Positions 34,168 through 44,015 of a DNA stretch of 64,000 nucleotides are shown one piece after another. The translations under genes and the position numbers were made by a program. The DNA is taken from positions 62,001-126,000 of the forward strand of contig NZ_JAGGJF010000003.1 of the NCBI RefSeq assembly GCF_030466405.1, in the 5' to 3' direction. Below the pieces are notes generated by a model, which was not told the DNA's origin, searched no databases, and worked only from the letters and a program-made list of their open reading frames with translations. This DNA comes from Pseudidiomarina terrestris. GTDB taxonomy: Bacteria; Pseudomonadota; Gammaproteobacteria; Enterobacterales; Alteromonadaceae. Within the stretch, counting starts at the first letter, position 1; each line of letters starts with the position of its first letter.

Positions 34168-35402
34168 GACGCTGCCTCATCTCCATCGATTGCCGCCGGA
34201 GTCTGGTGCAGGGCGCGGATGCGTGATGCCAGACTGTAAAGGCGGATAAAGCCTTCAGCATGCTGTTGATTATAGACGTCGTCTTCGTCAAAGGTAGCGA
34301 AGGCATTCGAGTACAAGCTGTTGGGTGAGCGCTTCTGAGTGACGTTGACCTGGCCTTTGTAGAGTTTAACGACGATATCGCCAGTTAAAGGCTCAGCCAG
34401 TTTGTTTGCGGCTGCCAGCATGACGTCGCGCAGCGGAGTAAACCAGCGCCCATCGTAAAGTAACTGAGCAAATTCGTTGCCCATGCGAATCCGATAATCC
34501 TGTGTGGTGCGATCCAGCACCAGACTCTCAAGTCCTTGCAACGCAGCGTAAAGCACAGCACCAGCAGGGGTTTCGTAGCAGCCACGGGATTTCATGCCGA
34601 CCAGACGGTTTTCCACCATATCGAGGCGACCCACGCCATGGGCACCCGCCACATGATTCAGCTGAGTAATGGCGCTGACCGGATCGATAGCTTCGCCGTT
34701 GAGGGCAACCCACTCGCCGTGCAAAAACGACAAGGTAAGGTATTCCGGCACGTCAGGCGCTTGCAGGGGCTCAGTGGTCCAGCTCCAGACTTGTGCGGTC
34801 GGTGCATTCCAGGGATCTTCGAGCTCACCACCTTCGGTCGAAATGTGCCAAAGATTGGCGTCGCGACTGTAGATTTTAGTTGCTGATGCACTGCAGGGAA
34901 TATTGCGCTCAGCAAGGTACGCCAGTAGTTGCGGACGGCTGCGCATGTCCCACTCACGCCAGGGAGCAATCACTTGTAAATCAGGCGCCAGCGCGGCAAA
35001 CGCAGACTCGAAGCGGACCTGATCGTTGCCTTTACCGGTGCAGCCATGCGCGAGGGCATCCGCACCGACTTTACGCGCAATTTCGACCTGTGCGGCAGCA
35101 ATAATTGGCCGTGCCAACGCGGTACCAAGCAGGTACTGGCCTTCGTAAATGGCACCGGTTTTCAGGGTCGGGAAAATCACCTCATTGACCAGCTGCTGTT
35201 TGAGGTCGACCACATGGCAACTGCTGGCGCCGGAGGCGATAGCTTTTTCTTCCACGCCGGCAAGCTCTTCATCACCCTGACCTACGTCAGCGACAAAGGC
35301 GACCACTTCGCAGTCATAGTTTTCCTTGAGCCAAGGCACGATCGCGGACGTATCCAGACCACCTGAATAGGCTAACACCACTTTATCGATCGACTTTTTC
35401 AT
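34164..35402 (-). CDS. argG: Argininosuccinate synthase ArgG
   Basis: Joins citrulline and aspartate with ATP to form argininosuccinate. The 412-residue protein has the PP-loop ATP site [17 protein letters not shown] at the start, [13 protein letters not shown] near residue 120 and the citrulline-site region [13 protein letters not shown] near 270. It is the shorter, widely distributed class of ArgG rather than the longer E. coli form. It overlaps argF and argH by four bases each. Confidence 0.95.
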   Translation of the reverse strand: MKKSIDKVVLAYSGGLDTSAIVPWLKENYDCEVVAFVADVGQGDEELAGVEEKAIASGASSCHVVDLKQQLVNEVIFPTLKTGAIYEGQYLLGTALARPIIAAAQVEIARKVGADALAHGCTGKGNDQVRFESAFAALAPDLQVIAPWREWDMRSRPQLLAYLAERNIPCSASATKIYSRDANLWHISTEGGELEDPWNAPTAQVWSWTTEPLQAPDVPEYLTLSFLHGEWVALNGEAIDPVSAITQLNHVAGAHGVGRLDMVENRLVGMKSRGCYETPAGAVLYAALQGLESLVLDRTTQDYRIRMGNEFAQLLYDGRWFTPLRDVMLAAANKLAEPLTGDIVVKLYKGQVNVTQKRSPNSLYSNAFATFDEDDVYNQQHAEGFIRLYSLASRIRALHQTPAAIDGDEAAS

Positions 35403-36313
35403 GCCTGAGCTCCTGCAAATAACTGAACTAAAATTGCGTTTTGTGCGTGTAAACGGTTTTCGGCCTGGTGTAATACCAGCGATTGCGGGCCATCAATAAC
35501 CTCGGCAGTAACCTCGCGGCCACGGTACGCAGGAAGGCAATGCATAAAATAGCTGGCGCCGAGCTGCTGCATCAGGTCGTTATTGACCTGAAAAGGGGCA
35601 AAGTCATGCATCACCTGATTACTGTCCCGCTCCTGCCCCATCGAGAACCAGGTGTCGGTATAAATCGCATCGGTTTGTTGTAGATTGTTGAAGTCGTGGT
35701 GCAGGGAAATACTCCCGCCATTTGCCTGCGCCGTTTGCTGTGCCAAAGCAAGGGCATCAGCATTGGGCTCATACCCTTCCGGCGTCACGATTTGTAAGTC
35801 CATTCCAACCAGCGCTGCACCGGACATCAGCGCCTGGCAAACATTGTTACCATCGCCAATATAGGTCAGCGTGACCTTACTCAAATCGCCCAGCTGTTCA
35901 GTCAGGGTGAGCAAGTCAGCCATTGCCTGACACGGATGACAGACATCACTCAGTGCATTGATGACGGGTTTGTCTGAGGCTTGTGCAAGTTCCTCCAGGG
36001 TCGCCTGCGAGAACACCCGCGCGACAATGGCGTCGTGCCATAGCGCCAGATTCGCACCAACATCGGTCGCGGGCTCGCGACTGCCCATCAGATTCGCAGC
36101 ATCAAGGTAAATACTGTGGCCGCCCAAGCGGTGGATACCTGCCGCAAAACTCGCGCGGGTGCGCAGCGAGGGCTTCTCAAATACCAGCGCGATGCTTTTG
36201 CCCTGCAGATGGTTTTGCCAGGTCGTGGGGCGTTGTTTGATGGTCTGGGCCAGGTCCAGTAATTGTGCCACTTGCGCGCTTGATAAGTCCCGCAGTGCTA
36301 GTAAATCTTGCAT
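35399..36313 (-). CDS. argF: Ornithine carbamoyltransferase ArgF
   Basis: Transfers carbamoyl from carbamoyl phosphate to ornithine, giving citrulline. In 304 residues the carbamoyl phosphate motif [11 protein letters not shown] near residue 50, [11 protein letters not shown] near 128 and the ornithine-site [13 protein letters not shown] near 260 identify the enzyme. It follows argB after 52 bases, where I see no gene or clear operator, and overlaps argG by four bases. Confidence 0.95.
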   Translation of the reverse strand: MQDLLALRDLSSAQVAQLLDLAQTIKQRPTTWQNHLQGKSIALVFEKPSLRTRASFAAGIHRLGGHSIYLDAANLMGSREPATDVGANLALWHDAIVARVFSQATLEELAQASDKPVINALSDVCHPCQAMADLLTLTEQLGDLSKVTLTYIGDGNNVCQALMSGAALVGMDLQIVTPEGYEPNADALALAQQTAQANGGSISLHHDFNNLQQTDAIYTDTWFSMGQERDSNQVMHDFAPFQVNNDLMQQLGASYFMHCLPAYRGREVTAEVIDGPQSLVLHQAENRLHAQNAILVQLFAGAQA

Positions 36314-36365
36314 GATGATTCCAACTTAATAACTGATTCTAAAAAATGAATAGGGTAATAGCTGC

Positions 36366-37133
36366 TTAGAAACGAATGCGGGTTCCGGCCGCCTCACCCT
36401 TTGCCAGTCGGGTCAGTGCGTTGGCGTCTTGCCAGCCGGCCACCGCGATACTTCGTCGCGAATGTTGTGCGGCTTGTAAAGCGGCGTTTAATTTCACCAC
36501 CATGCCATCGCGCACGATCCCGTCGCTGATAAGCTGCAGTACCTGCGTGGCATCAATGGAGTCAATGAGGAGGCCGTCGCGGTCGAGAATGCCGGCCACG
36601 TCGGTTAGTAAAATAAGGTCTGCATGCAGCACTTGCGCGACCGCGCCTGCGGCAAGGTCAGCGTTAATATTGAGTCGCTGGCCATCGGCACTTAGGCCAA
36701 TGGAGCTGAGGATGGGCAAGTAGTTGGCGTCCAATAACAGCTCAAGTAACTTACTGCTGTGCGGTTGCGGAATGCCCACCGCACCCCTTGTGGTATCAAC
36801 CTCACACCGCACGGTGGACCCTGCCTGCAAGGTCAGCCCCACGCTGGCTAAGCCATGTTGCTGCGCTATAGCGCAAAGCTGTGAATTGAGATCGCCAGCA
36901 AGTACGCCGGCGACAATCGGCATCTGTGCAGCAGGGGTGACCCGCTGACCGTCGGTTTTTGTCGAGACTTCGCCCAACCGCTGTAACAGCGCCTGCACCT
37001 GGTCGCCACCGCCGTGCACCAGCACCAGTGGCCGCAAAGCAGCGAGCTTCTGTACGGTGCTGAAAAGTTGACTTAACGCGGTGGGGTCGGTAAGCACCCG
37101 ACCGCCTATTTTGATGACCAGTGGCGTCGTCAT
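36366..37133 (-). CDS. argB: Acetylglutamate kinase ArgB
   Basis: Phosphorylates N-acetylglutamate. The 255-residue protein matches the short, E. coli-type, arginine-insensitive form (no N-terminal helix extension): VIKIGGRVLTD at the start, LVHGGGDQVQALL near 40, and LTDVAGILDRDG near 175. It overlaps argC by four bases. Confidence 0.95.
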   Translation of the reverse strand: MTTPLVIKIGGRVLTDPTALSQLFSTVQKLAALRPLVLVHGGGDQVQALLQRLGEVSTKTDGQRVTPAAQMPIVAGVLAGDLNSQLCAIAQQHGLASVGLTLQAGSTVRCEVDTTRGAVGIPQPHSSKLLELLLDANYLPILSSIGLSADGQRLNINADLAAGAVAQVLHADLILLTDVAGILDRDGLLIDSIDATQVLQLISDGIVRDGMVVKLNAALQAAQHSRRSIAVAGWQDANALTRLAKGEAAGTRIRF

Positions 37134-38152
37134 ACCACAGCTCCAAGGTTCAATAAGCCTGCGCTAGCTGGCAGCCGGAAATACTGATTCGCCAGCTGCA
37201 CCGCTTGTGCTGCTGCGCCTTTGAGTAAGTTATCAATGGCAACGCTGAAAATAAGCTGTTGCTCGTGCAACTTAAAGTAAATGTCACAGTAAGGGGTCGC
37301 AACAACCTGCGCTAGCTTGGGCGGGGTATCGACGAGCCGTATCAGCGGTTGATCGGCGTAGCATGCTGCCAGACTGTCTTCGATCGTTGCCGCCGAGATA
37401 CCAGCTTGCACCTGGGCATAAATGGTCGCCAGAATGCCACGCTTAAAATGACCCAGATGCGGCACAAACAGCACCTCACGACCAATGCTCTGAGCCATTT
37501 CTGGCTGATGCCGGTGCGATGCAATCCCATAGGCCTGCAAGCTGACTTCCGCGCAACTGGTGTGCAGCTGGGCTTTGCGACCGGCACCGGTGACACCGCT
37601 GACCGCGTTGACAATTGGCACAGAGTGCTGGGTCAGCAAATGACTTATGGGGCGAAGTGCCAGTGCGGCTGCGGTCGGGTAACAGCCGGGCACGGCGATC
37701 AAGGGCTCGTCACCCCGCAACTGCGTGAATTCGGCCAAACCATAAGGCACAGCAGCCTCAAGCTTAGGTTGCTTAAAGCCATACGCCTGCAGGTGTTGAT
37801 GCGCGTCGCGCAGCCGAAAAGCACCGGACAGATCAAAGACGACCAGGCCAGCGGCAATCAGCTGTGGCGCGAGTTCAGCACTGGTTTCATGGGGAAGCGC
37901 TAAAAAAACCACCCGAACCTGTTGCGCCAATTGCGGCAACAGATCCGAGTGCCAAGGTTGCAGAATCTGCTCGCACCGACCACTCAATTGCGGATACAAC
38001 GCGGAGATGGGCTCTGCTTTCTCACGTGCGCTCGAGGAAAATGCATGAGTCAAGGTAAACTCTGGATGATTATGCAGTAACCAGACGAGCTCAGCGCCAC
38101 TGTAGCCGCTCGCTCCAAAAACAGCGCATTGTATGGTTTCTTGCTTAGACAT
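37130..38152 (-). CDS. argC: N-acetyl-gamma-glutamyl-phosphate reductase ArgC
   Basis: NADPH-dependent reduction of acetylglutamyl phosphate. In 340 residues the nucleotide loop AVFGASGYSGAELVWLL lies at the start and the active-site cysteine in VPGCYPTAAALAL near residue 155. The first gene of argCBFGH(A), it lies behind a promoter holding an ARG box. In many relatives argE is divergent from argC; here the upstream gene is an unrelated HTH protein on the same strand. Confidence 0.95.
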   Translation of the reverse strand: MSKQETIQCAVFGASGYSGAELVWLLHNHPEFTLTHAFSSSAREKAEPISALYPQLSGRCEQILQPWHSDLLPQLAQQVRVVFLALPHETSAELAPQLIAAGLVVFDLSGAFRLRDAHQHLQAYGFKQPKLEAAVPYGLAEFTQLRGDEPLIAVPGCYPTAAALALRPISHLLTQHSVPIVNAVSGVTGAGRKAQLHTSCAEVSLQAYGIASHRHQPEMAQSIGREVLFVPHLGHFKRGILATIYAQVQAGISAATIEDSLAACYADQPLIRLVDTPPKLAQVVATPYCDIYFKLHEQQLIFSVAIDNLLKGAAAQAVQLANQYFRLPASAGLLNLGAVV

Positions 38153-38184
38153 TCACAGTAAACTTATGACTCGAAGATGGCCTA

Positions 38185-38213
38185 AGTATAGTGAATAGAA
38201 ATTCACAAAACAA
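38185..38213 (-). promoter_or_regulatory. Sigma-70 promoter of argC with embedded ARG box
   Basis: On the minus strand TTGTTT (38213-38208), a 17-base spacer and TATACT (38190-38185). The spacer and the ARG box coincide, so ArgR bound there would exclude RNA polymerase. Confidence 0.75.
38190..38207. promoter_or_regulatory. ARG box (ArgR operator)
   Basis: The 18 bases around GTGAATAGAAATTCAC match the ARG box consensus WNTGAATWWWWATTCANW at all but one defined position. A weaker second box (38211-38228, about 10 of 16 defined positions) follows after exactly three bases, the usual spacing of paired boxes. No argR gene lies in this window. Confidence 0.85.
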
Positions 38214-38231
38214 GCATAAGTATTATCTTTT

Positions 38232-38960
38232 TTATGTTCTCATTTTTTGTGTTCTCAGCAAAAGTATAAGAAGCACTAATCCAAAAGTACCGAAAAAGAG
38301 TCCCAGCGCTTGTAACAGCGTATTCTGCCAGCGCGGTCGTTGGAGTGTTTCTTCAAGGTAATAAGTGCGTGTAAAGGAATCATTTACTGCCTCAGGGATG
38401 GGGCGGTTGAACTGGTCGCCACGGTAGTCGCTCAGCAATAAAATTTTTGGGTTACGGCGTTTCAGAATATCAAGGTGCGATTGGTGGCGTTCCTCAAGGG
38501 TACCATCGCTAAGTTGCGGCGCTAGGTGGAAAATATCTTGCGGCTCACCCGGTAATACCACGCCCGGCGATTCATACTCATAAATCGATTCATTAAACAG
38601 AAGCTTGGTATAACCCAGGTAGAACATAGGTACCGCGAGCGCAACGCAAAGAACGGAGGCATACATACGCAAGCGTTCGCGCAAAAGACTTTGCACCTTC
38701 TGCTGACGGAGCCACGCATCAACACTTGGAATCCGACTCAATTTTGCATGTAAATAAGCACGATCGAGTTGTTCCAGTACATCTTCAAGTTCAAGTGATA
38801 GCGCACTCAGCCAGGCGGCCAGCATTTCGGCGGAAGGAAGTGAACGTTCACCTTCAAGCTTAGACAAGTAAGACTGCTCGACACCCATCTTATCGGCGAG
38901 CTCAGCCTGGCTAAAATCTTGTTCGGTTCGTTGTTGTTTTAAGTAGTCACCTAAGGTCAT
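38232..38960 (-). CDS. Membrane-anchored XRE-family helix-turn-helix protein
   Basis: A 242-residue protein I cannot assign to a named family. An XRE-type helix-turn-helix lies at about 3-62 (FSQAELADKMGVEQSYLSKLEG). A linker is followed by a membrane helix at about 99-117, a periplasmic or extracytoplasmic part of about 95 residues (including KRRNPKILLLSDYRGDQFNRP) and a second membrane helix at about 213-235. It may be a one-component membrane regulator that senses an envelope signal and binds DNA directly (inference). It has its own region upstream (38961-39152), where I see no clear operator. Confidence 0.7.
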   Translation of the reverse strand: MTLGDYLKQQRTEQDFSQAELADKMGVEQSYLSKLEGERSLPSAEMLAAWLSALSLELEDVLEQLDRAYLHAKLSRIPSVDAWLRQQKVQSLLRERLRMYASVLCVALAVPMFYLGYTKLLFNESIYEYESPGVVLPGEPQDIFHLAPQLSDGTLEERHQSHLDILKRRNPKILLLSDYRGDQFNRPIPEAVNDSFTRTYYLEETLQRPRWQNTLLQALGLFFGTFGLVLLILLLRTQKMRT

Positions 38961-39150
38961 AGTTGTCGTCCTTGTTGATTGAGATTAAGGCTGATTCTTA
39001 GCCATTCCTGCAAGCATAAAAACATGAATATTAACGAATAACTAGGAATGGGTTGAGTCTGATCGGCTACGCAACAGAGTAAAGGTTAAAAATTGGGGTT
39101 GTTGTGGTTACTTTCTTTCAGGTAGTAAGCGGAGCGAATTGCAGGTTGGA

Positions 39151-39187
39151 AAACAAAAAAAGGGCCATCGCCTGTGACGATAGCCCC
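39151..39187 (-). terminator. Rho-independent terminator of dps
   Basis: On the minus strand GGGGCTATCG pairs with CGATGGCCC around a seven-base loop and is followed by TTTTTTTG. It lies 23 bases after the dps stop. Confidence 0.88.
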
Positions 39188-39209
39188 TGCGGAAAAATCA
39201 GGTGTTGGG

Positions 39210-39734
39210 TTAAGTTTTAAGTTCACCGGTTGCTGACTCAAGGTGAGCACGCACGAACCACTGGTATTGCTCAAGCTCAGCCAGTTGGCCGGTTAACATG
39301 TCCTCTGAGACTGGGTCCAGGTCGGCGAGTTTTTCCAGCGCGGCTCTGTGATCAGAGTTCACGCCATCGTAAACCTTATCGAGGGCGACCAGATGGTCTT
39401 TAACCAAGCCCCGGCCAAGGGAGTAATCTTCCCAGCGACGGCGGTCGACCAAATACTTTGGCGTGCCGTTCGGAACGCCACCGAGGGTCGCGATGCGTTC
39501 AGCTATGGTATCTGTCATTTCGCGCACGGAATCGACCTGCGGGTCGAGCATCTCATGCACGCCGATAAAGTTGGGGCCGACGACATTCCAGTGAATGTGT
39601 TTCAGTGTCAGCTGCAAATCGATGAGCGCCACCAATCTGTCGTCAAGCAACTTAATGGTTTCGTGAGCGGCCTTATCTTTCAGGCCTGGTGCGGTAAACT
39701 CTGCTGTTTTCTTAGTTGGGTCCGTATGAGACAT
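39210..39734 (-). CDS. dps: Dps family DNA-binding ferritin-like protein
   Basis: Stores iron with hydrogen peroxide as oxidant and shields DNA in stress. The 174-residue protein has the ferroxidase-site pattern KHIHWNVVGPNFIGVHEMLD near residues 43-62, with DSVREMTDTIAERI following. The N-terminus is Lys-rich (KKTAEF, GLKDK), as in DNA-binding members. The ATG follows AGGGAGG by six bases. It has its own terminator. A minus-strand TTGACA about 65 bases upstream is a possible -35 element, but the spacing to TATACT is only 15. Confidence 0.92.
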   Translation of the reverse strand: MSHTDPTKKTAEFTAPGLKDKAAHETIKLLDDRLVALIDLQLTLKHIHWNVVGPNFIGVHEMLDPQVDSVREMTDTIAERIATLGGVPNGTPKYLVDRRRWEDYSLGRGLVKDHLVALDKVYDGVNSDHRAALEKLADLDPVSEDMLTGQLAELEQYQWFVRAHLESATGELKT

Positions 39735-39819
39735 TAATAACCTCCCTAACGTTTGCGTCGTATTTCATTACGCCTCGTCAGCAAGTATAGATCAGTTAAG
39801 GTCTTGTCAATCCAGAACG

Positions 39820-39844
39820 AAAAAGGCGGAGTACTCACTCCGCC
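39820..39844 (-). terminator. Terminator overlapping the 3' end of the malic enzyme gene
   Basis: On the minus strand GGCGGAGT-GAGT-ACTCCGCC followed by TTTTTCG. The first stem strand contains the last codons and the stop of the malic enzyme gene. Confidence 0.85.
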
Positions 39845-41079
39845 ATATAATTCTTCGGTAGGTCGATGCGGGCGGCGCCGGAGGCGACGGCTGCTTCAGC
39901 GACGGCACGCGAAACGCGGGTTTTCAAACGCGGATCGATGGGTTTGGGAATGATGTAATCCACACCAAACTCAAGTTTATCAACGCCAGCTGCTTTTAAG
40001 ACGCTTTCCGGAACAGGCTCTTTGGCCAGACTACGGATGGCCTCAACCGCGGCAATCTTCATTTCGTCATTAATCGCCCGGGCGCGGACATCAAGAGCGC
40101 CGCGGAACATAAACGGAAAGCAAAGTACGTTATTGACCTGATTCGGATAATCCGAGCGGCCGGTGGCCATGATCAAGTCGTCGCGGACTTTATGGGCCAG
40201 TTCCGGCTTAATTTCCGGATCAGGATTGGAGCAAGCAAACACAATAGGCTTTTCGGCCATAAGTTTCAGTGCGTCGGGGCTCAGCAGATCCGGGCCGGAC
40301 ACACCAACAAAGACGTCAGCTTCGCTAATCACTTCTTCTAATGTACGTTTATCCGTGTTGTTGGCGAACAAGGCTTTGTACTGATTCAGGTCTTCGCGAC
40401 GGGTATGAATGACCCCTTTGGAGTCCAGCATATAGATGTGCTCACGCTGGGCGCCACACTTGATCAGCAGTTCCATGCAGGCAATAGCGGCCGCGCCGGC
40501 GCCCAAACAGACAATTTGTGCCTTGCGCAGTTCTTTGCCCTGAATTTCCAATGCATTTAACAGGCCGGCGGCGGTCACAATGGCGGTACCGTGTTGGTCG
40601 TCATGGAAAATCGGCACATCACAGCGCTCAATCAGTGCTTCTTCAATTTCAAAACACTCCGGCGCCTTAATATCTTCAAGGTTCACCCCACCGAAACTGT
40701 CGGCGATATTCGCAACGGTATTGATAAAGTCCTGCGTGGTGCGATGGGTGACCTCAATGTCGATCGAATCAAGCCCAGCGAAGCGTTTAAACAAGAGTGC
40801 CTTACCTTCCATGACCGGCTTCGATGCCATTGGACCTAAATTGCCCAGACCCAGAATCGCAGTACCGTTGGAGATCACCGCGACCATATTACCTTTCGCT
40901 GTGTAACGGTAAACATCGTCAGGATTTGCGGCAATGGCGCGCACCGGCTCGGCGACACCCGGACTGTAGGCGAGCGCCAGATCTTTACTGGTCTCCGCCG
41001 GTTTGGTCAGCTCAATACTGATTTTGCCGGGAGTCGGTAATGCATGGTAATCGAGCGCTTGTTTGCGAAAGTCAGACAT
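39835..41079 (-). CDS. maeB: NAD(P)-dependent malic enzyme, short form without phosphotransacetylase domain
   Basis: Oxidatively decarboxylates malate to pyruvate. The 414-residue protein has LALAYSPGVAEPVRAI near residue 30, the metal/substrate region KAPECFEIEEAL and HDDQHGTAIV, and a nucleotide-binding loop CLGAGAAAIACMELL near 195. It corresponds to the catalytic half of MaeB; the C-terminal phosphotransacetylase-like domain of the E. coli enzyme is missing, as in other short malic enzymes. ATG 41079 (MSDFRKQALDYH) fits the family better than an upstream start. The cofactor (NADP or NAD) cannot be told from motifs alone. Confidence 0.88.
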   Translation of the reverse strand: MSDFRKQALDYHALPTPGKISIELTKPAETSKDLALAYSPGVAEPVRAIAANPDDVYRYTAKGNMVAVISNGTAILGLGNLGPMASKPVMEGKALLFKRFAGLDSIDIEVTHRTTQDFINTVANIADSFGGVNLEDIKAPECFEIEEALIERCDVPIFHDDQHGTAIVTAAGLLNALEIQGKELRKAQIVCLGAGAAAIACMELLIKCGAQREHIYMLDSKGVIHTRREDLNQYKALFANNTDKRTLEEVISEADVFVGVSGPDLLSPDALKLMAEKPIVFACSNPDPEIKPELAHKVRDDLIMATGRSDYPNQVNNVLCFPFMFRGALDVRARAINDEMKIAAVEAIRSLAKEPVPESVLKAAGVDKLEFGVDYIIPKPIDPRLKTRVSRAVAEAAVASGAARIDLPKNYMAE

Positions 41080-41145
41080 TGAATAGCGTACCTTTTGGTT
41101 CCGAAACGATGGCATGCATCGCCATCAGGTGACTGAATAAAGGAC

Positions 41146-41173
41146 ATTGTAGAGGCTTACCAGCGAATAACAA
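41146..41173 (-). promoter_or_regulatory. Sigma-70-like promoter of the malic enzyme gene
   Basis: On the minus strand TTGTTA (41173-41168), a 16-base spacer, and TACAAT (41151-41146), about 67 bases before the ATG at 41079. Confidence 0.5.
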
Positions 41174-41293
41174 ATCTTACCTGATGCCAAAGACCGTTGC
41201 GCAAGGCCACTTCGGACCACTAAATTGCAAAGGTGCTTAAAAACACACCATGCTAATTTTCAGCCCTTATGCGGGCTGACAGTGAGACGGGCA

Positions 41294-41324
41294 TAAAAAA
41301 AGGCGCCTTTTGGCGCCTTTTTCT
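41294..41324. terminator. Rho-independent terminator after rpmE
   Basis: AAGGCGCC-TTTT-GGCGCCTT with A/T tracts on both sides, so it can work in both directions. It lies 25-55 bases after the rpmE stop on the minus strand. Confidence 0.9.
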
Positions 41325-41348
41325 GAATTCTGTGCAGAAGCTTGTCTT

Positions 41349-41570
41349 TTACGACGACTTCTTGCCACCCAACACGCTGAAACGCTTGTTGAATTTGTCG
41401 ATACGACCACCAGTATCCATAATACGCTGCTTACCAGTGTAGAACGGGTGGCACTCTGAACAAACGTCAAGGTGCAATTCGCCACCTTTAGTTGAGCGGG
41501 TTACGAAAGTGTTGCCGCATGAGCAAGATACTTTCATGTCTTCATAGTTAGGATGAATACCTGATTTCAT
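41349..41570 (-). CDS. rpmE: 50S ribosomal protein L31 (zinc-binding form)
   Basis: Large-subunit protein L31, 73 residues. Four cysteines in CSCG and CSEC form the zinc site, marking the C+ type that zinc-starved cells may replace with a C- paralogue (none in this window). The ATG follows GAGGT by seven bases. It is divergent from priA, as in E. coli. Confidence 0.97.
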   Translation of the reverse strand: MKSGIHPNYEDMKVSCSCGNTFVTRSTKGGELHLDVCSECHPFYTGKQRIMDTGGRIDKFNKRFSVLGGKKSS

Positions 41571-41733
41571 AGGGGTTACCTCAATTGGGCCGCATCGCCA
41601 TCCGATCTGTTGCCGGACACCATACGTGGTTAATGTCGATTAATAGGGCGCGAATTCTACCTCAAGGTCAAGTAATGATCAAGCATCAGGATCGCGCTTG
41701 CGCCAATGTGCGCAGCACCGCACAATAGCGGTT

Positions 41734-43944
41734 ATGAACGCCACTTCTGTAAATTCAAATGCAAACACCAGCACCGTCATTCAGGTGGCTGTGCCCGTGC
41801 CTCTGGCGCGGGTGTTTGACTACGATTGTGACCAGGCTCCTGCCGTCGGGACACGGGTGCAGGTACCCTTTGGCGCACGGCAAGTGGTCGGCTTTTGCAT
41901 GGGTGCGGTGCCAACACCGGCCGCGAGTGAGTTTAAACGCAAAGCGGTGAGCAAGGTGCTTGACGAGCAGCCCGTACTGAGCGAGCCGGTTTGGGAATTA
42001 TTGCAGTGGGCGGCGGACTATTATCAGCATCCAGTGGGTGAAGTACTGGCACACGGGTTGCCGGTACTGTTGCGGCAGGGCGAAGCGGCCAGCTATCAGA
42101 CCACGCAGGCCTATCAGGCGACCCCTGCCGGACAGCAACTGGAACTCAATGAATTGCGTAACGCCCGCCAACAGCAACGCTTGCTGGCCGCGCTGCGCTC
42201 TGGCTCGCTGTTGCGACGCGATATCGTCGCGCAAGAGTATTCTTTATCGGCGTTGAAAGCTTTGCAGGAAAAAGAGCTGATCGAGGCGTATCAGCACCAG
42301 CCCAGCGCTGAACGTGACTGGACCTTTGCCATCGGCAGCGAGCCGTTGCAGCTCAACCCTGAGCAGGCGCTGGCTGTGGCGGCGATTGGCGCCGCCCAGC
42401 AGCCGCAGCCCTATTTACTTGAGGGGGTGACCGGCAGCGGCAAGACCGAAGTCTACCTGCAGGCGATGGCTGAAGTGTTGCGTAAAGGCAAACAGGTGCT
42501 GGTGATTGTGCCAGAGATCGGCTTAACCCCGCAGACGCTGCGACGCTTCCAGAAACGCTTTGCCGTGCCTATCGTGATGTTGCACTCGGCACTTAGTGAC
42601 CGGGAGCGGCTGGATGCCTGGCTGGATGCGAAGAATGGCGCGGCAGCCATAGTGATCGGCACACGTTCGGCGATTTTCACCCCATTTTCGCAACTCGGCA
42701 TGATTGTTGTCGATGAGGAGCACGACAGCTCGCTGAAGCAACAGGAAGGTTTCCGTTATCATGCCCGGGATCTGGCTGTGGTGCGCGGACACAAAGAACG
42801 GGTACCGGTGATTTTAGGCTCAGCCACGCCGTCGCTGGAGAGTATTAATAACGTCAGCCAAAAACGTTATGCACATCTGCAATTGACCCAGCGCGCAGGA
42901 CAGGCACGTCCCACCCGCCATATGGTGGTGGACATCAAGCAAATGCCGCTCAAAGCGGGTTTGTCTGTACCCTTGATTGAACGCATGCGCGAAGAGCTTG
43001 AGCGTGGCCAACAGGTGCTGGTGTTCATCAACCGGCGCGGTTTCGCGCCGGCACTGCTGTGCCATGAATGCGGCTGGCTGGCGCAGTGCCGGCGTTGCGA
43101 TGCCTATTACACGGTTCACCAACGCCAGCAGCAGCTGCAGTGTCACCACTGTGGCGATCAGTTGCGCATACCGGCGCAATGCCATGATTGTGGCTCGACC
43201 CAGTTAGTTGGACGCGGGGTGGGCACCGAGCAACTGGAACAAACATTGACCGAGTTATTCCCGGACTTCCCGGTATTACGCATCGATCGCGACAGCACCC
43301 GTCGCAAAGGGAGTCTGCAAAAGCACTTGGCCGATGCCACCGAGAATAAGTTTCCGTTGCTGGTCGGCACCCAGATGATTGCCAAGGGGCACCATTTTCC
43401 CCATGTGACGCTGGTGGCGATGCTGGACATTGACGGCGCTTTATACAGCTCAGATTTTCGCGCTGCGGAGCGGCTCGGACAACTGATCACGCAGGTGGCG
43501 GGGCGGGCCGGACGAGCCAGTGCACCGGGCACTGTGGTACTGCAGACCCACCATCCGGAACATGATCTGCTGCAGGATCTGATCCACAACGGTTACGCAG
43601 CCTTTGCCCGCTCTTTGCTGCGCGAACGGGAACTCACCCAGTTGCCGCCCTTTGGTCAGCTGGCGCTGTTTCGTGCCGAGGCGCACGAAGCGCAACATGC
43701 GCAGGCAGCCCTGCAGGCTATCGCCGATCAGCTGCCGCGGCATCCGCAATTGATGGTGCTCGGACCCATGCCGGCGGTGATGGAGCGACGTGCCGGGCGC
43801 TATCGTTACCAGTTGCTGCTACAATGCCAGCAACGTGGGCTTCGCCAGCAAATACTGCAGCACAGTCTGCCCCAATTGCAGCAGCTTCCCGAGCTGCGGC
43901 GTGTGCGCTGGTCACTGGATGTCGATCCGCAAGATTTTAGCTAG
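41734..43944 (+). CDS. priA: Primosomal replication restart helicase PriA
   Basis: Superfamily 2 helicase that reloads DnaB at stalled forks. In 736 residues an N-terminal DNA-binding domain (about 15-115; [12 protein letters not shown]) is followed by the helicase with Walker [17 protein letters not shown] box [12 protein letters not shown] and motif GSATPSLES. The zinc module inserted before the last third has eight cysteines ([13 protein letters not shown], then CHHCGDQL and CHDCG). The ATG at 41734 is chosen over a start 12 codons earlier; the Shine-Dalgarno is weak (GCGG). A TTG or other start remains possible. Confidence 0.95.
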   Translation: MNATSVNSNANTSTVIQVAVPVPLARVFDYDCDQAPAVGTRVQVPFGARQVVGFCMGAVPTPAASEFKRKAVSKVLDEQPVLSEPVWELLQWAADYYQHPVGEVLAHGLPVLLRQGEAASYQTTQAYQATPAGQQLELNELRNARQQQRLLAALRSGSLLRRDIVAQEYSLSALKALQEKELIEAYQHQPSAERDWTFAIGSEPLQLNPEQALAVAAIGAAQQPQPYLLEGVTGSGKTEVYLQAMAEVLRKGKQVLVIVPEIGLTPQTLRRFQKRFAVPIVMLHSALSDRERLDAWLDAKNGAAAIVIGTRSAIFTPFSQLGMIVVDEEHDSSLKQQEGFRYHARDLAVVRGHKERVPVILGSATPSLESINNVSQKRYAHLQLTQRAGQARPTRHMVVDIKQMPLKAGLSVPLIERMREELERGQQVLVFINRRGFAPALLCHECGWLAQCRRCDAYYTVHQRQQQLQCHHCGDQLRIPAQCHDCGSTQLVGRGVGTEQLEQTLTELFPDFPVLRIDRDSTRRKGSLQKHLADATENKFPLLVGTQMIAKGHHFPHVTLVAMLDIDGALYSSDFRAAERLGQLITQVAGRAGRASAPGTVVLQTHHPEHDLLQDLIHNGYAAFARSLLRERELTQLPPFGQLALFRAEAHEAQHAQAALQAIADQLPRHPQLMVLGPMPAVMERRAGRYRYQLLLQCQQRGLRQQILQHSLPQLQQLPELRRVRWSLDVDPQDFS

Positions 43945-44015
43945 GTAGCAAAGGTTTTTTTTCTGCGGCGAAGCAAGTAAAATGCCGCTTCCCGAAATTC
44001 ATAAGGTTGGATGCA

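Noticed and set aside
36314-36365. Second ARG box between argB and argF
   Set aside because: ATTC...GAAT halves are present but in the opposite order to TGAAT...ATTCA.
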